Both the position numbers and the translations under genes were made by a program. Source: Ursus arctos (lineage: Eukaryota > Chordata > Mammalia > Carnivora > Ursidae). Taken from it: DNA of 64,000 nucleotides. Under the pieces are notes generated by a model. The model made no database searches. It was not told the origin of the DNA and saw only the letters and a list, made by a program, of their open reading frames with translations. The stretch is taken from the NCBI RefSeq assembly GCF_023065955.2, contig NW_026622897.1, positions 4,283,001-4,347,000 on the forward strand, in the 5' to 3' direction. Below are positions 1 to 13,511 of the stretch, piece by piece. Numbering within the stretch: position 1 is the first letter of the stretch; each line of letters starts with the position of its first letter.

Positions 1-229
1 ACGCTGTTCTTTTCCTTCAAGACTATCTTAACTATCCTAGCCATTTTGCATTTTTGTATAAATTTTAGAATCACCTGCTTCTAGCTGTATTTTGACTGAG
101 ATGCCCTAAATTGATAGATCACTGTGTAGACATGGACATCTTAATAAGAGTTTCCAAATCCATGAAACAGCATATCTCAACATTTGTTTAAGTCTTCCTT
201 TATTTCTCTTAGCAAAATTTTATAGTCTT

Positions 230-423
230 TTTTTTTTTTAAGATTTTATTTATTTATTTGACAGAGAGACAGCCAGCAAGAGAGGGAACACAAGCAGGGG
301 GAGTGGGAGAGGAAGAAGCAGGCTCATAGCGGAGGAGCCTGATATGGGGCTCGATCCCATAACGCCGGGATCACACCCTGAGCCGAAGGCAGATGCTTAA
401 CCGCTGTGCCACCCAGGTGCCCC
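230..423 (-). repeat. CAN-SINE, young bear-like subtype
   Basis: A minus-strand copy: poly(T), then ttatttatttgacagagaga, ending in the complement of the tRNA-like head (taaccgctgtgccacccagg). It is flanked by a 16-bp target-site duplication, aaaattttatagtctt, at 214-229 and 424-439. The duplication is perfect, so the insertion is recent. It is in the same orientation as GUCY1A2. Confidence 0.95.
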
Positions 424-439
424 AAAATTTTATAGTCTT

Positions 440-1335
440 GAGTGCAGAGAACTTGTACATCTTTTATTAATTTTTTCCTAGGCATTTCTGTCCTATGATA
501 TCCCAGATACCTAGATATTACCTAGACATTATTTACTGCTATTGAAAATGGTGGGTTAAAAAAATTATTTATAGTTATTTATTGCATTTTCCAGTGGTTT
601 GCTGGCAGCACATAGACTTGTCCACAGTGATGCAGTTGATAACTACAAATTAAGGGATAGTTCCCCATGACTCATGGCTCTCTCATCTGGGCTGGCAAAG
701 TATTGCATTCATCCTCCTAGCCAGATGATAATGGAAATTTTCTAACCATTTGTTGCTTTCAGGATTGTCACCTCGACTCTAAAATGATAGCAGAATCATT
801 ATTTGTCTTTGTTAATTGATATGAGTTTGCATTCCCAAAGATACTTACTTATCAAATGCTTTTCCCCAGAAAATAGCAGGGAAAATAGTTAAAGGGCACT
901 TGAAAGTGATTTGTTCTTTTCAACATTTCTAGTACACAAACGAAAACCTGAAAGATAATCTTTAACGACGCCCCTGAAGTTCTCTGTAGCTCTCAGGCAC
1001 TAGGATCACAAGAATGACACAACTTAGACAAAGCCGGGAAGGGACTTGACAGCGGAAAGAACCACATGTGCATTCATAATTGCTGGATCCAAAGTGTGTT
1101 GGCTAAAGGCATTTGGCTAAACTCTAAATATGCAAACTCAGAGTAAAAGATGAACTATTTGGTGTTTGAAAAATATATATACTTCTTCAATATCTGGGAG
1201 AAGCGATATTCCAATTAATTCTTTTCGTTCTATTATTTGCATCATATAATAGCCCTAAGCTCTAAGCCAAATGTAAGGGGTATCTATATTGAAATATAAA
1301 ACTGTAAATTACAACAAGAGATACATAACTTTAAA
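440..1335. other. Unique AT-rich sequence, nothing recognised
   Basis: No open frame of note, RNA gene or recognisable repeat was found between the SINE and the long L1. Confidence 0.6.
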
Positions 1336-2547
1336 AATATACGTTGACTCCTGGTTTCTGGGCCAGCCTATGGGATGTTTGGAAGTTGCTACTCTGCCCC
1401 AGCATCAAGTAAAATACCTAACAAACTGAAAAATCAACTCTTCTTAGATCCATAAGAGAAGTGAAATCACAGGGCAAATTTCTGCTCCCCAGATTTGAGA
1501 GGTTTACAGGTGAAAACAGAGAAGCACAACAAACCATAGCAAAAAACCCACAAGCAGAAAGCTCCAAGAACCAGCTTTGGGGTAGGAAAATCTGAACTGT
1601 AAAGGATGAATCCCCAGAGGCTCAGGGCGTTCAAGTCTGAGAGATTAACAACCACAGGGAGTCTGGTCATGGGGAGGGTTGGGGGGAGCATCTTGTAAGT
1701 TTTACCTCCTGAAGCTCTACCAGGTTCTCATAGTGAATATCAGAGAAAAATTTCCCAGTGCTTCCAGTGGGGAAAAGGAAAAATGAGCCATTTTGAAATA
1801 TACTAGAGCATTCTTCTCTTACCAAGGGCCTGCCCACAGGAGAAACTACTTTACCTGAGTCTAGCCAGCTACGGTTTTATCAGAACCTAACTGACATGCA
1901 GGGGGAGAAAGACCCAACTTCAGACAACTCTAACCTTCCACATGGAGAAAGGAAAATACCCAACTCCAGGCTCCTTGAACCACCCTGCTCCACCGAAGGT
2001 AGGAGGGGGGCACATAGAAACTGAGGTTTGTGAAGTGCATAGTCCCAAGGCACAGACTCACAGAAAGACTGAGCGCTCGTCATAGGAAGATAGAATGTCT
2101 CTCCCCCCCACCCTTTACCACCACATTACTCAAGGCCAGTTTACCCAGGACATCATGTCTGGCAATCAGGAAAAAATGACAAGGCATATTAAAAAGCAAG
2201 AAACACAGTTTACAGGTACAAAACAAGTATCAGAACCAGATTCAGATATGGCAGGGATTCTGGTATCATCAAACCCGGAATTTAAAACAATTCCGATTAA
2301 CATGCCATGTGATATCTAATGGATACAGTAAGTATCACACAGGACCAGATGCACAATGTAGACAGAGAAATATCAAGGGGAAAAAAAAAAACCCAAAAAT
2401 GCTAGATAAACAACACCGTAACATAAATGAAGGATGCCTAGGATGGGTTTGTAAGTAGATCAGACAAAGCTGAGGAAAGAATCTCTGAGCTGGAAAATAT
2501 CTCAATAGAAGCTTCCAATAACAGAAAGAGAAGAGGGGGGAAAATTG

Positions 2548-2600
2548 CTAAAAAAAAAAAAAGAAAGAAAAGAAAAGAAAAAGAAAGAAAAAAAGAAATC
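2548..2600 (+). repeat. Low-complexity (A)n / (AAAG)n run
   Basis: An A-rich purine stretch of aaag/aaaag units inside the old L1, probably grown from an internal A-rich patch. Confidence 0.85.
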
Positions 2601-4545
2601 CAAGAACCGAGGGATAGCTACAAAAGATGTGACATACATGTAATGGTAATACCAGAAGGAAAACAAAGAGAAAGGAACAAAAAAGAAATTAAAATAATAA
2701 TGACTAAGAATTTACACAAATCACAGATCCAGGAAGCTCAGAGAATACTAAGCAGGATGAATGCCAAAAAAATACCTGTGCCTATACACATCATATTCAA
2801 ACTACAGAAAAACAAAGAAAAAATCCTAAAAGCAGCTGGAGTGGGAGAGGGGGGGTACTTAACCTAGAGAGGAGCAAAGGTAAGAATTACATCTGACTTA
2901 CCTCTGAAACCAAGCAGGAAAGAAGTGGAGTAAAATATTTGAAGTGTTGAGAGAAAAAATACCCACCAACCGAGGATTCTGTGCCCTGTGAAATTGTCCT
3001 TCAACAGCGAAGGACAAATATTTCCTCAGACAAAACTTGGAATAATTTATTGTCAGTAGCCCTGCCTTCCAAGAAATGTTGGAAGAAATTCTTGAGAGAG
3101 ACAGCAAATGGTACAGGTCAGAAACTCAGATCTACATAAAGAAAGAAAGAGGATTAGAGAATCAACTAATGGAGGTAAAAAAAACACTTAAATTTTTAAT
3201 TCTTAATTGATCTGATAACAGTTTGTTTAGAATAATAGAAATAATGTGTCTGATTATGTTTGCTTATATATAAGTGAAAAGAATAACAGCAATGATACAA
3301 GGGATGAGATGGAGGAATTAGAAATATTTTGAAATTATAAGGTATTCGTATTACCCTTAAAGCAATATAGTGTTACTTGAAAGTGGATTTGGACTTATAA
3401 AAATATACTGCAAACTCTAGAACAACCACTAAGAAATAAAATAACATCATAACTGCTAACTAAGAGAGAAAATGGAATCTTATGAAATGCTCTATTAAAA
3501 CCAGAAAAGGGAGAAAAAGCCACAAGAAAAACAGATAAATAATAAGGGCAACAATAGAAAACAGTAACAGATATTATAAATATTAATCCAGCTATACTAA
3601 TAATCATTTTGAACATCAGGGATCTAAATGCACCAAGTAAAAAACAGAGATTGGCAGAGTGGATAAAAAACAAACTATGTTGTCTACAAGAAACCCATTT
3701 TAAATATAAAGAAACAGATTAAAAAGTAAAGGGATAGAAAAACATACTTCGTATTAACACTGATCAAAAAAAGCAGGAGTAGCTGTATTAATTTCCAAGA
3801 GAAAAGACGTCATATCCAGGAAAGTTATCAGAGATAAAGAGGGCCATTATTATAGTAATAAATGGATCAATTATGTAAAAAGACCTAACAATCTTTAACC
3901 TGTATGCACCTAACAAAAGAGTGTCAAAATACATGAGGCAAAAATTGACAGAATTATGAAGAAAAATACATGAGTCCACTATCATAGATGGAGATTTCAA
4001 CATCCCTCTATTAGAAATGGATTGACGCAGCAGACAGGATTAGTAGGACATAGTTGAACTCAACAACATTATCAATCAACCGGATATAACTGACATCTAT
4101 AAACTACTTCCTCCAATAGCAGGATATAGATTCTTCTCAATCTCACATGGAACATTCACCAACATAGACCACATTCTGAACCATAAAACATATTTTAACA
4201 AATTTAAAAGAACAGAAATCATTGATGTCAGCTCTCAGACCACAAGGGAACTAAACTAGAAATCAGCAATAGAAAGTAACTAGGAAATCTCAAAACACTT
4301 GGAGATTCAACAAAAACACTTCTAAAAAACAGACAAATTTCAAGGGAAACTTAAAAATATTTTGCACTATATGAATATGAAAACACAACAAAATTTGTGG
4401 GATACAGTGAAAGCATTGCATAGAAAACATATATAACACTGAATGCATATATTAAAAAGAAAAAGACCTAAAATCAATCATCTAAGCTTCCACATTAGAA
4501 AAGTAAAAAAATTTTAAAAAACCAAATTAAATCCAGAGTAAGCAG

Positions 4546-4746
4546 GGGTGCCTGGGTGGCTCAGTCAGTTAAGCATCTGACTCTTGATTTTGGCTCAGGT
4601 CAGGATCTCAGGGTTGTGTGGGATCGAGCCTCACAGCAGACTCCGTGCTCAGTAGGGAGTCTGCTTGAGATTCTTTCCCTCTGCACCTCCCCCCTCCATG
4701 GTCTCTCTCTCCTTCTCTAAAATAAATAAATAGGTCATTTTTAAAA
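4546..4746 (+). repeat. CAN-SINE inside the old L1
   Basis: The head is ggggtgcctgggtggctcag with 'agttaagcatctgactcttg', an older carnivore subtype with a short A-rich tail. The near-identical flanks atccagagtaagcag (4531-4545) and atccagagtcagcag (4747-4761) are its target-site duplication, with one mismatch. It split the L1 within ORF2. Confidence 0.93.
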
Positions 4747-5907
4747 ATCCAGAGTCAGCAGAAGAAACAAAATAATAAAAACTAGAGAAATAATTTTTTA
4801 TAATAATGAAATTGAAAACAGGAAATTAGTAGAGAAGATTAACAAAACCAAAAGTTGGTTCTTTGAGAAAAATCAACAAAATCGATAAGCCTCTAGCCAG
4901 GCTTACTAAGGAAAAAACAGTATACAAATTACTAATATGAAAAATGAGAAAGGTGACAGCACTACAGAGTGCATGGACGTTAAAAGGATAATACAGGAAT
5001 ACTATGAAAAGCTCTGTGCCCACAAATTTGATAATCTAAATGAAACAGACCAATTCCTTAAAAGACACAACTCAAACAAGAAGAAATACATGATCTGAAT
5101 AGGTCCATATCTATTAAAAAAACTGAATAATTAATAACCTTCCAAAACAGAAAGCACCAGGCCCAGAAGGGTTCACTGATAAATTCAGCGAACATTTAAA
5201 TTAGAAATTATACTAGTTCTTTACAACCTCGTTCAGAAGACAGAAGCAGAAGAAATTCCTAAGTCATAATATGAAGCTGTAGTACACTAATACCTAATAC
5301 TAAAACCACAGAACGACATTACAAGAAAACCACAAACAAGTATTTCTCATGAACAAAGATGCAAAAATCCTGGACAAAATATTGACAAATCAAATAAAAC
5401 AATGTATAGTAAGAATTATACACCACAACCAAGTGGGATTTATCCCTGGTATGTAAGGTGGTTTAGCTCAAAAAATCAGTTAATGTAATCCATCACATCA
5501 TCAGGTTAAAAAGAAAAAAATAACATGATCGTATCGATAGATGAAGAAAAACCATGTGACAAAATTCAATACCTATTCATGCTAAAAAACTCTCAGTAAA
5601 CGACGAAAAGAGAGAAACTTCCTTAACTAATGACAAAGAATACCTTAAAAAATCCTACAGTTAACATCATACTCAATGGTAAACAATTAGAAGCTCAGGA
5701 ACTAAGACAAGGACATCCTCCTTACCACTCCTTTTCAACATCATACTGAAAGTCATAGCTAGTGAAGAGAGGGAAAGTAAATAAAAATTATACTGATTGG
5801 AAAGGAAGAAATAAAACTGTCTTTGCTCACAGATGACAGGATTGTCCAGGTAGAATATCTGCAAAAAATTAAAAGGATACTTCTGGAACGATTCAACAAT
5901 TATAGAA

Positions 5908-5945
5908 AGGATATAATGTTAATACAGGATATAATGTTAATATAC
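5908..5945 (+). repeat. Short tandem duplication in L1
   Basis: An 18-bp unit, aggatataatgttaatac, occurs twice in a row. The second copy has a 2-bp insertion. This is probably slippage within the dead L1. Confidence 0.8.
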
Positions 5946-7113
5946 AAAAGTCAATTTCTTTCCAATATACCAGCAACAAACAAGTGGAATTTGAAATTAA
6001 AAACACAATACCACTTATATTAGCACCCCAAAAAATATTTAGATATAAATCTAACAAAATATATACGAGATGTATAAAGAAAACGAAAAATCTCTGATCA
6101 AAGAAATCAAATAAATGGAGAGATATTCCATGTTCATGGATAGAAAGCCTCTACAATGTCAAGATGTTACTTTTCCCCAACTTGATCTACAATGCATTAC
6201 CAATCAAAATCCCAGCAAGTTATTTTTTGGTTATTGAAAAACTGATTCTAAAGTTATATGGAGAGGCAAAAGACTCAAAATAGACAATACAATATTGTAG
6301 GAGACAGTAAAGTTGGAGGACTGACAATACCCAAATTTCAAGGCTTACTATAAAGCTACAGTAATCAAGACAATGTGGTATTAGAAAAAGAACAAATAGA
6401 TAATAGAACAAAATACAGAGCTCAGAAACACACCTCTATATAGTCAACTGATCTTTAACAAAGAAGCAAAGACAATACAACGCATAAAAGATATTCTTTT
6501 CAACAAATGGTGTTGAAACAACTAGACATCCACATGCAAAAAAATAAACAAAACACAGATATTACACCCTCCATAAATATTAACTCAAAATGAATCACAA
6601 AACTAAATGTAAAATCAAAACCATAAAACTCCTAAAGGGTAACAGGAGAATATCTAGTTTACCATAGGTTTGGTGACGTCTTTTTAGACACAACATCAAA
6701 GACATGATCCATAAAAGAAAGAAAGAAAAAGCTAGACTTCATTAATAAGCTAGAAATACAAAATTTCCACTCCGCGAAAGACCCTGTCAAGCCTTGGTGA
6801 AAATACTTGTAAAATACATATCTGAGAACAGTTGTCATACAAAAATACACAAAGAAGACTTAGAACTTAAGAGTAAGAACACAACCCGATTTAAAAATGG
6901 GCCAGCACCTTAACAGATATCTCACCAAAGAAGATATACAGGTAGAAAATAAACATATGAAAAGATGATCTACATCATATGTCATTAGAGAAATGCAAAT
7001 TATAACTACATTGATATACCACATATTTATTAGAAGAGCCCAAGCCCAGAACGCTGACAATTCCAAGTGTTGGCGAGAATGTTGCACAACGAAAACTTTA
7101 TTTTATTCTTGGC

Positions 7114-7129
7114 GGGGGGGGGGGGGGGG
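7114..7129 (+). repeat. Homopolymer G16
   Basis: Sixteen consecutive G in the L1 3' part, replacing the family's short gctggtggga-like G patch. Likely length-unstable and error-prone to sequence. Confidence 0.85.
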
Positions 7130-7975
7130 CAAGCAAAATGGCACAGTCTCTTTGGAAGACAGTTTGATGGTTTCTACAAAACTAAATGTAAACTTACAGT
7201 ATGGTTTATCCAACAATCATACTCCTTGGTACTTACTCAAAGGAGCTGAGAACTTATGTCCACGCAAAAGCCACACATGAAAGTTTACAGCAATTTTATT
7301 TACAGTTGACAAATTTGGAAGCAATCAAGATGCCCTTCAGTAGGTGAATGGATAACCTTTGGTCCCTCCAGACAATGGACTATTACTCAGTGCTATAAAG
7401 GAAATGAGCTATCAAGCTATGACAAGACATGGAGGAATAAAGGCATATTACTAAGTGAAAGGAGCCGATCTTAAAAGGCTGCATATTGTACAATTCCAGT
7501 TATTTGACATCCGTAAAAGGCAAAACTATGGAGGCAGTAAGATCAGTGGTTGCTAAGAGATAGAGGAGAATGGATGGATGGATAAGCAGATTCCTGACAA
7601 TTTTTAGGACAGTGAAACTCCTCTATATGATGCTATAATGGGGGATACAGGTTATTACACATTTGTCAAAACCTACAGAATGTACAATACCAAGAGTGAG
7701 TGGTAATGTAAACTACGGACTTCGAGTGACTATGATATGCCAATGTGGGTTCATTGTTTAAAACAAACACCACTTTGGTGGGGATGCTGTTAATGGAGAA
7801 AGCTATGCAGGTGTAGGTATAAAGGGTAGATGGGAAATATCTGTACCTTCCACTTGATTTTGCCGTGAACCTAAAATTTGTCTCAAAAACAGGCTATTAA
7901 ATTAATACATAAAGCCACATATTTAAAATTTGGGCATTTTGCTGTAAGTTATATTTCAATAAAAATAAAAAATAC

Positions 7976-10190
7976 ATCATGAAATATATACATAGAAAAC
8001 AAGTACTTAAGTCCCCCAAATGAGAATTTTTTCAAGGAAAAGACACCAGGAAATATCCTAAGAACAAAAAACACTGGAATATGCTACGACAAGGAAATCA
8101 ATCCACACAATGAAAACCTGAATCATTCAAAATGCATTTTTAAAAGATAATTAAGTTTTACTGCATCTCCAGAGTTTAAATAAAACAATATAATCTAGAA
8201 GAATATCGTTTTAAATATAAAAGTGGAAATGTCCTGCATGTGGGAAATTTAGTAGCAACCCAAAGCATGTGGTTTCCATGGAGCAATAAATAGAACAAGT
8301 GTGGGTGAATTTCATGTATTGTAAATTAAATTCAGATACAATTAAAGGACTCGTACTTTATCTACATAGTGCCAAAGAGTTACATGGAGAAAATTCAAGC
8401 AACTAGTTGTTTAATCTATTCTGTGTTAAAAATCATATTTTCTTCCCCAAAGAATTGAAATAAAGTATATGCAGCCACTTCCTTAAATATACAATAGCCA
8501 GGAATATGTATTTCTAAGAAAACTTTTTGATAATTGGATGGACCTTCCCCTCATAAAAAGTTACATAGCAAGTTTTGCTATTAATAATAATTCATGAGCC
8601 CCTAAAATCCATCCGTAGGTCCTTGATTAAGAACCTATGATATATGTAGTCGATCAATGTATGATTTTGGTAACTGCTATATTTTAACAAACCATGCGTA
8701 ATTACGACTCTGTCAGCCATAACTGCATGTCTCAATTTAGAAAAAAACTAATATATTTATACTCAAATAAACACATAATACCTAAAGGAAATCTGAAGAA
8801 GAATCTTGATGTTTCTAAAGGGAAGGCTTGTTTTTCCTCTAAAACATCTGTATTTTCAGGTTATGCTATAATCTCCCATGAGATGCTTATATGTACACAA
8901 TATGCTTTAAGAAAATATATGAAACTTATTTTCATCACTAATCAAAAAAACATTATTTAGTCTTACACTTAATCAAAACACTGTGCAAGTATTATTTTTC
9001 CAAAAAGCTATTGTCATACTTCTAAAGGAGAAAACCGGAAATTTAGGCATGAAGGAAAATAATCCTGCTGCTATGGAATTCAGGGACTTTTCAAAGAAGA
9101 AAGTTGTACTTTCAAAATGAAACAGAAGGAATAGCTAAAAAGAAACAATATGCCTTCCCTCCTCCTTGGATATCCTATAGCTAGAACTTCCATACTTAAA
9201 GTGTGAGTCTCGGACCTCCAGAATTTTTAGAAGGAATTTCAGGGAACTCACAAGGTAAAACTTGTTTTCAAAGTCATACCAAGACATTATTTGCCTTATT
9301 TCCTGTGTTGACATTTTCACGGATAGTGCAGGAAGAATGACGGATAAAACTGCGTCACCTGAGCCCAAATCCAGGCAGTGGCCGCACACTGTACCAGACG
9401 AGGAGTGGCCGTTTTCCATCACAGTCATGAAAGCATTCACATGTATCTTGATTACGAAGGCAAGTCCTGCAAAGACTGTTCAGATACACACATTTTAACC
9501 CAACCTGCAACACAGGCCCAGTGACCTATCCTCAAACTGATTTCACTCTTTAGAAAGTAAACTTTCAAAAGACAGAAATCAAATCTGTATAATATGAAGT
9601 TGATGCCACCAAAGTCCCAAACACAGGAGAGTCTTAAATAAATGTATTTCATAATGATTATATCCACTGAGATTATTCATTACCAAGTTCTCAAGCTCTG
9701 TACGGCCAGACTCCATTTCATTCCACTGTTGCCTGGCCATATCCAATTTTGTCCGTTCAAATGCACCGCTTCCCTATCTTGATTCAATCTAAATTTGACT
9801 TTTACTGAACTGTCTCTAAAGAAACAATGATACAGAATTTCTTTGTGTTACATTCCATCTTTGCACGACCCATGATGGCATTATATTGCACCACAACATA
9901 AAAGTAAGGCCACTGAGAATCTTACAGAATTTCCCCTGGAGGCCAGGAAATTTCAGTTTACCACACCAAAGAAGTATTTGTTTCTCAAAAATTCCCCACA
10001 AAGAATTTCAACTTAACCAGAACCGAACTTCCTTTTCAGACAAAACCATGAATGTTTGGTCAGGGTTCATTTTAAATATTCCTAGTCCTCAGGCCCTGAC
10101 GGAATCTGTAGCCAAGCACCCTAAGGCGAGCCAGCTTTTCAGGACTCTGCTACCTAGTTTGGAACTGCTAGATACCAACTCAAACATAGA
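7976..10190. other. Unique sequence, nothing recognised
   Basis: AT-rich to about 9.1 kb, then more balanced. Open frames of up to 101 codons occur on both strands around 9.1-9.5 kb, without codon bias, splice context or recognisable similarity. Confidence 0.55.
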
Positions 10191-10194
10191 CTCG

Positions 10195-10895
10195 GGATTT
10201 TTTTTAGACTTTTTTGTAGGGCAGTTTTGGGTTGGCAGCAAAATGGAGTGGAAGGTACACATCTGTAGCCTCTCCCATTCGTAATGACCCCAACAAAGTG
10301 GTCCATCCATTATAACTAATGAACCCACAGAGACACAGCATCATCACCCGAAGTCATGGCTTTCCCTACCATTCACTCCTGGTGCCTGACATTCTACAGG
10401 TTTTGACAGATGCATAATGACACGGATCTATCATCCTGGTATCATACAGACTAGTTTCACTGCCCCCAAAATCCTGCATGCTCCACCTGTTCATCCCTCA
10501 ACCCCTCACAACCACCGATCTTTTTCCTGTCTCCACAGTTTTGCTTTTTTTTCTTCCGTGTCTTGTCACGGCTTGATAGCGCATTTCTTTTCAGCACTGA
10601 ATACGCTCCCATTGTCCGGATGTACCAAAGTTTATTCATCCATTCACCTATTGAAGGACATCTTGGTTGTTTCCGAATTTATCAACTGTGACTAAAGCTG
10701 CTCTCAGCATCTATTCGTGCAAGCTTTTGTGGGGACATAAGTTCTCAACTCTTTCGAGTAAGTACCAAGGAGTGTGATTGCAGGATCAATGACGGTGAGA
10801 TGACATTTCATTTTGTATGAAATCACCAAACTGTCTTCCAAAGGTCTGCACCATTCTGCACTCCTGCCAGCAATGAATGAGAGTAGGATTTTTTT
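10195..10895 (-). mobile_element. L1 3' end, ancient (L1ME/L1MC-like), same strand as GUCY1A2
   Basis: The antisense reading starts with T-rich sequence at about 10198. It contains the typical old-L1 tail phrases gggcagttttgggttggcag and, nearer the inner end, cattcacctattgaaggaca and caccaaactgtcttccaaag. It corresponds to the L1 3' UTR plus the end of ORF2. It parallels the L1 at 48.2-48.6 kb. Confidence 0.8.
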
Positions 10896-10899
10896 TTTT

Positions 10900-11937
10900 T
10901 AAATAAAAATCCTGAAATCTATCATCAACTAAATAGCAAAGGAAACAAAATCCCCAAGGGCAGGGGAAATGCTGGAAAAAGACAAAGGTTTTCTGTGAAG
11001 TATTACCTCTAATTTACCCTCAAACTATAGCATGGTCACACTTGGGTAAAATTGTCTGTAATTGCTGGTGAGCCTTCTTGTAAGAGCACTCCCAACATAG
11101 CACCCCATAATTCCCAGGTAATAATATAAAAATGAAACAGCTATTGTAGAACATTTTCTTACAGGATTAGAGGCATTTTTCCATCCCAGCTTCAAAGCCC
11201 TTTTTCGTATCACAAACTGACTACGTAAGGCAAACTGAAGGAACCAGAATTATTCTCACCGCCTTGCAGATAACTTTCAAGTCACTCATAGCTATCATAG
11301 TTTACTGAACCGGATTCTTTCTAAGCGATCAAACTGACTGGAAAGTGAGACAAAGCCACAGCTACTGATGTTAGTAGTCTCAAAACAGACAAAAACGCTA
11401 CACAAACTATTTCCCACTGCACGCTATCCTCGGGGTACCGCCGTGGTCACTTTCCCACAACGCAGAGTTCAGCTCTAGGGCCTTCTCTGGAGGATTTTCC
11501 CTGCATCTTATCCAAAATGGAGACAGGTAACCTCCAGAAAATGTTTGTCACAAAGAGTCTTCTCTTTCCTGCTTTCCTGTCCCCCCATGACAACAGCAGT
11601 GTTTCAGTTCCTGTGATGTCTCAATATTGCATAATGTTGATTAGACATAATCATCAATTATTTTGTTAACAAACATTTCTATCGCAGTAACTCAGAAGTT
11701 TTCACAAACCTCTTTGGAGAACTTACCATAATTATTATTCTGCGAGAAGCACTTCAAACTCAGAACACTGCAAATTCTCACAAGAATTTTGACATGAAGT
11801 TTTTTAAAGTTGTTTAATGTGTATAACATAACTATCCACCTGTTGTCCTGACACATTTCAACCATGGAAGAAGGTGTTAAAGAAAGCTAAATAAAGACAA
11901 AATTTCTTTACCATACTTACAACGAAGCCCCTGGTTT
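10900..11937. other. Unique sequence, nothing recognised
   Basis: No repeat or coding signal identified. The last 13 bases (11925-11937) are the left target duplication of the next SINE. Confidence 0.5.
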
Positions 11938-12145
11938 TTTGTTTTTTGTTTTTTAAGATTTTCTTTATTTATTTGTCAAAGAGCGAAAGAGAGAGAGAGC
12001 ACACAAGCAGGGGGAGCTGCAGGCAGAGAGAGAAGCAGGCTCCCCGCTGAGCAGGGAGCCCAATGTGGGGCTCGATCCCAGGACCCTGAGATCATGACCG
12101 GAGCTGAAGGAAGATGCTTAACCAACTGAGCCACCCAGGCGTCCC
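11938..12145 (-). repeat. CAN-SINE, older subtype
   Basis: Starts with T-rich tttttgttttttaagatttt, then a (GA)-rich stretch, and ends with the complement of the head (ccaactgagccacccaggcg). Degenerate flanks aagcccctggttt (11925-11937) and aagcccatgtttt (12146-12158) are consistent with a target-site duplication. Confidence 0.9.
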
Positions 12146-12158
12146 AAGCCCATGTTTT

Positions 12159-12745
12159 ATTCAAATCCCTAATCTACTACCAATTTAATATATTCACTCA
12201 GAGAATGAGGTCTCAAAGATAGATATGAGAAAACATCAGATTGTTATGACATATTCCCTTGAGGAAAAATAGGTACAATACCAATTGATATCGAAAACAA
12301 TATAATTGCAATTATCTAATTTTCTAGGTAGTTCTGACTCTTGAAATGGTCTCTGCTCTGGAAAAAAAAAAAAAAAGATATACGAGCAATACTATTTTGC
12401 ACTTCAAAAGCCTAGGTTACTAAAGTGTCGCAGGTGACCTAAATAAATTAGACAGCAAAATAATTTCATAGCTGCAGTGTTGGAAAAGCCAGGAAATGAT
12501 GCATAGAGCCGAACCATGATATAAGCCACAAAGACGGCTAGAAAATGTCGTTGCCATTTCACGTAGTTCATTAGGAGTCAGCAAACAGGGACAGATATAA
12601 CCCATGGCTCATTTATTTTCTTTAATGCCTAAACACGCTGGAACAAAAATAGACTCTAATAAAATGATTTCTAATGGAAAGCTGACTCATTACTCTGTCT
12701 GCCAGGGCATTAATTAATATGGCAATCATTCGGATATCAGACTTA
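12159..12745. other. Unique sequence, nothing recognised
   Basis: No gene or repeat supported apart from an A14 run at about 12362. Confidence 0.5.
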
Positions 12746-13105
12746 GTGTGTTAGCTCAAACTGCCATAACAAAATACCATAGACTGGGTGGCGTAAACAG
12801 CAGAAATTTATTTTTTTTCCAGTTCTGGAGGCTAGACGTCTGAGATCAGGGAGCCAGTATAGTCAGGCACTTGGTGAGGGCTCTCCTTCTGGCTTGCAGA
12901 TGGCTTCCTTCTCACCGTGTGCTCATGTGGCAGAGCGAGGCCTGGTGTCTCGTTCTTATAGCTGCACCCGTCATGTGGGACCCAAGACTCCATCCCGATG
13001 ACTTCATCCATCACCTACTTAAAGGCTCTATCTCCAACACAGTCACATGGGAGCAGGCTAGGTCAACATATGAATGGGGGGGCAACATAATTCAGTCCAT
13101 GGCAC
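12746..13105 (-). mobile_element. MaLR solo LTR (MLT1-like)
   Basis: The plus strand reads the reverse complement of an MLT1-type LTR. It begins tgtgttagctcaaactgcca, passes gactgggtggcgtaaacagc and ttccagttctggaggctaga, and ends with aacataattcagtccatggc. Length of about 360 bp matches a near-complete LTR. These are non-autonomous retrovirus-like relics with no coding capacity. No internal sequence or second LTR is adjacent. Confidence 0.85.
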
Positions 13106-13306
13106 TAGAGAATTGAGACCACCACACATCACTGGCATAAAAAAACAAGTCTAAACAAGCCAAGACCCATGTGCGTGGGACTGTTTTAGCCACAGTTAAG
13201 ACACAGCAATGGTTATCTTCATGCAAGTAAGTTTATCCAAGCAATTTCAGGAAAGTACAGAGTTTCAAATCCTTTGGAGAGAATGCTATAATTAGAATGT
13301 ATTTAA

Positions 13307-13501
13307 GGGGCGCCTGGGTGGCATAGCGGTTAAGCGTCTGCCTTCGGCTCAGGGCGTGATCCCGGCGTTATGGGATCGAGCCCCACATCAGGCTCCTCCG
13401 CTAGGAGCCTGCTTCTTCCTCTCCCGCTCCCCCTGCTTGTGTTCCCTCTCTCGCTGGCTGTCTCTATCTCTGTCAAATAAATAAATAAAATCTTTAAAAA
13501 A
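13307..13501 (+). repeat. CAN-SINE, young bear-like subtype
   Basis: Full copy from ggggcgcctgggtggcatag to the taaataaaatctttaaaaaa tail. It is flanked by the perfect 10-bp duplication aatgtattta (13296-13305 and 13502-13511). Antisense to GUCY1A2. Confidence 0.95.
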
Positions 13502-13511
13502 AATGTATTTA

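Larger units (their letters stand above)
1340..7975 (+). mobile_element. Long, ancient LINE-1 (L1M-type), decayed, antisense to GUCY1A2
   Basis: 5' region text at about 1350-2090 is followed by an ORF1/inter-ORF part (about 2100-3450). A broken ORF2 follows, with endonuclease-like text at about 3600-4020, reverse-transcriptase-like text around 5000-5850, and C-terminal and 3' UTR text from about 6880. Reading frames are interrupted throughout, the longest pieces being about 75-95 codons, so it is dead. The main 3' end appears at about 7905. A second short L1-like tail ending in ttcaataaaaataaaaaa follows to 7975. A CAN-SINE (4546-4746), an A/AAAG-rich run and a G16 tract interrupt it. Several segments match the L1 at 19.8-20.4 kb, showing the same family. 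The exact subfamily is not certain. Confidence 0.85.

Noticed and set aside
3395..3673. Many 60-95 codon open frames in the 1.3-8.0, 37.8-41.9 and 55.7-58.7 kb regions
   Set aside because: Fragments or antisense shadows of dead L1 elements.
12746..13105. Possible coding endogenous retrovirus around the MaLR LTRs at 12.7 and 16.2 kb
   Set aside because: The two LTRs are in opposite orientation, of different appearance, and have no gag/pol-like sequence between them. They are solo or degraded LTRs.
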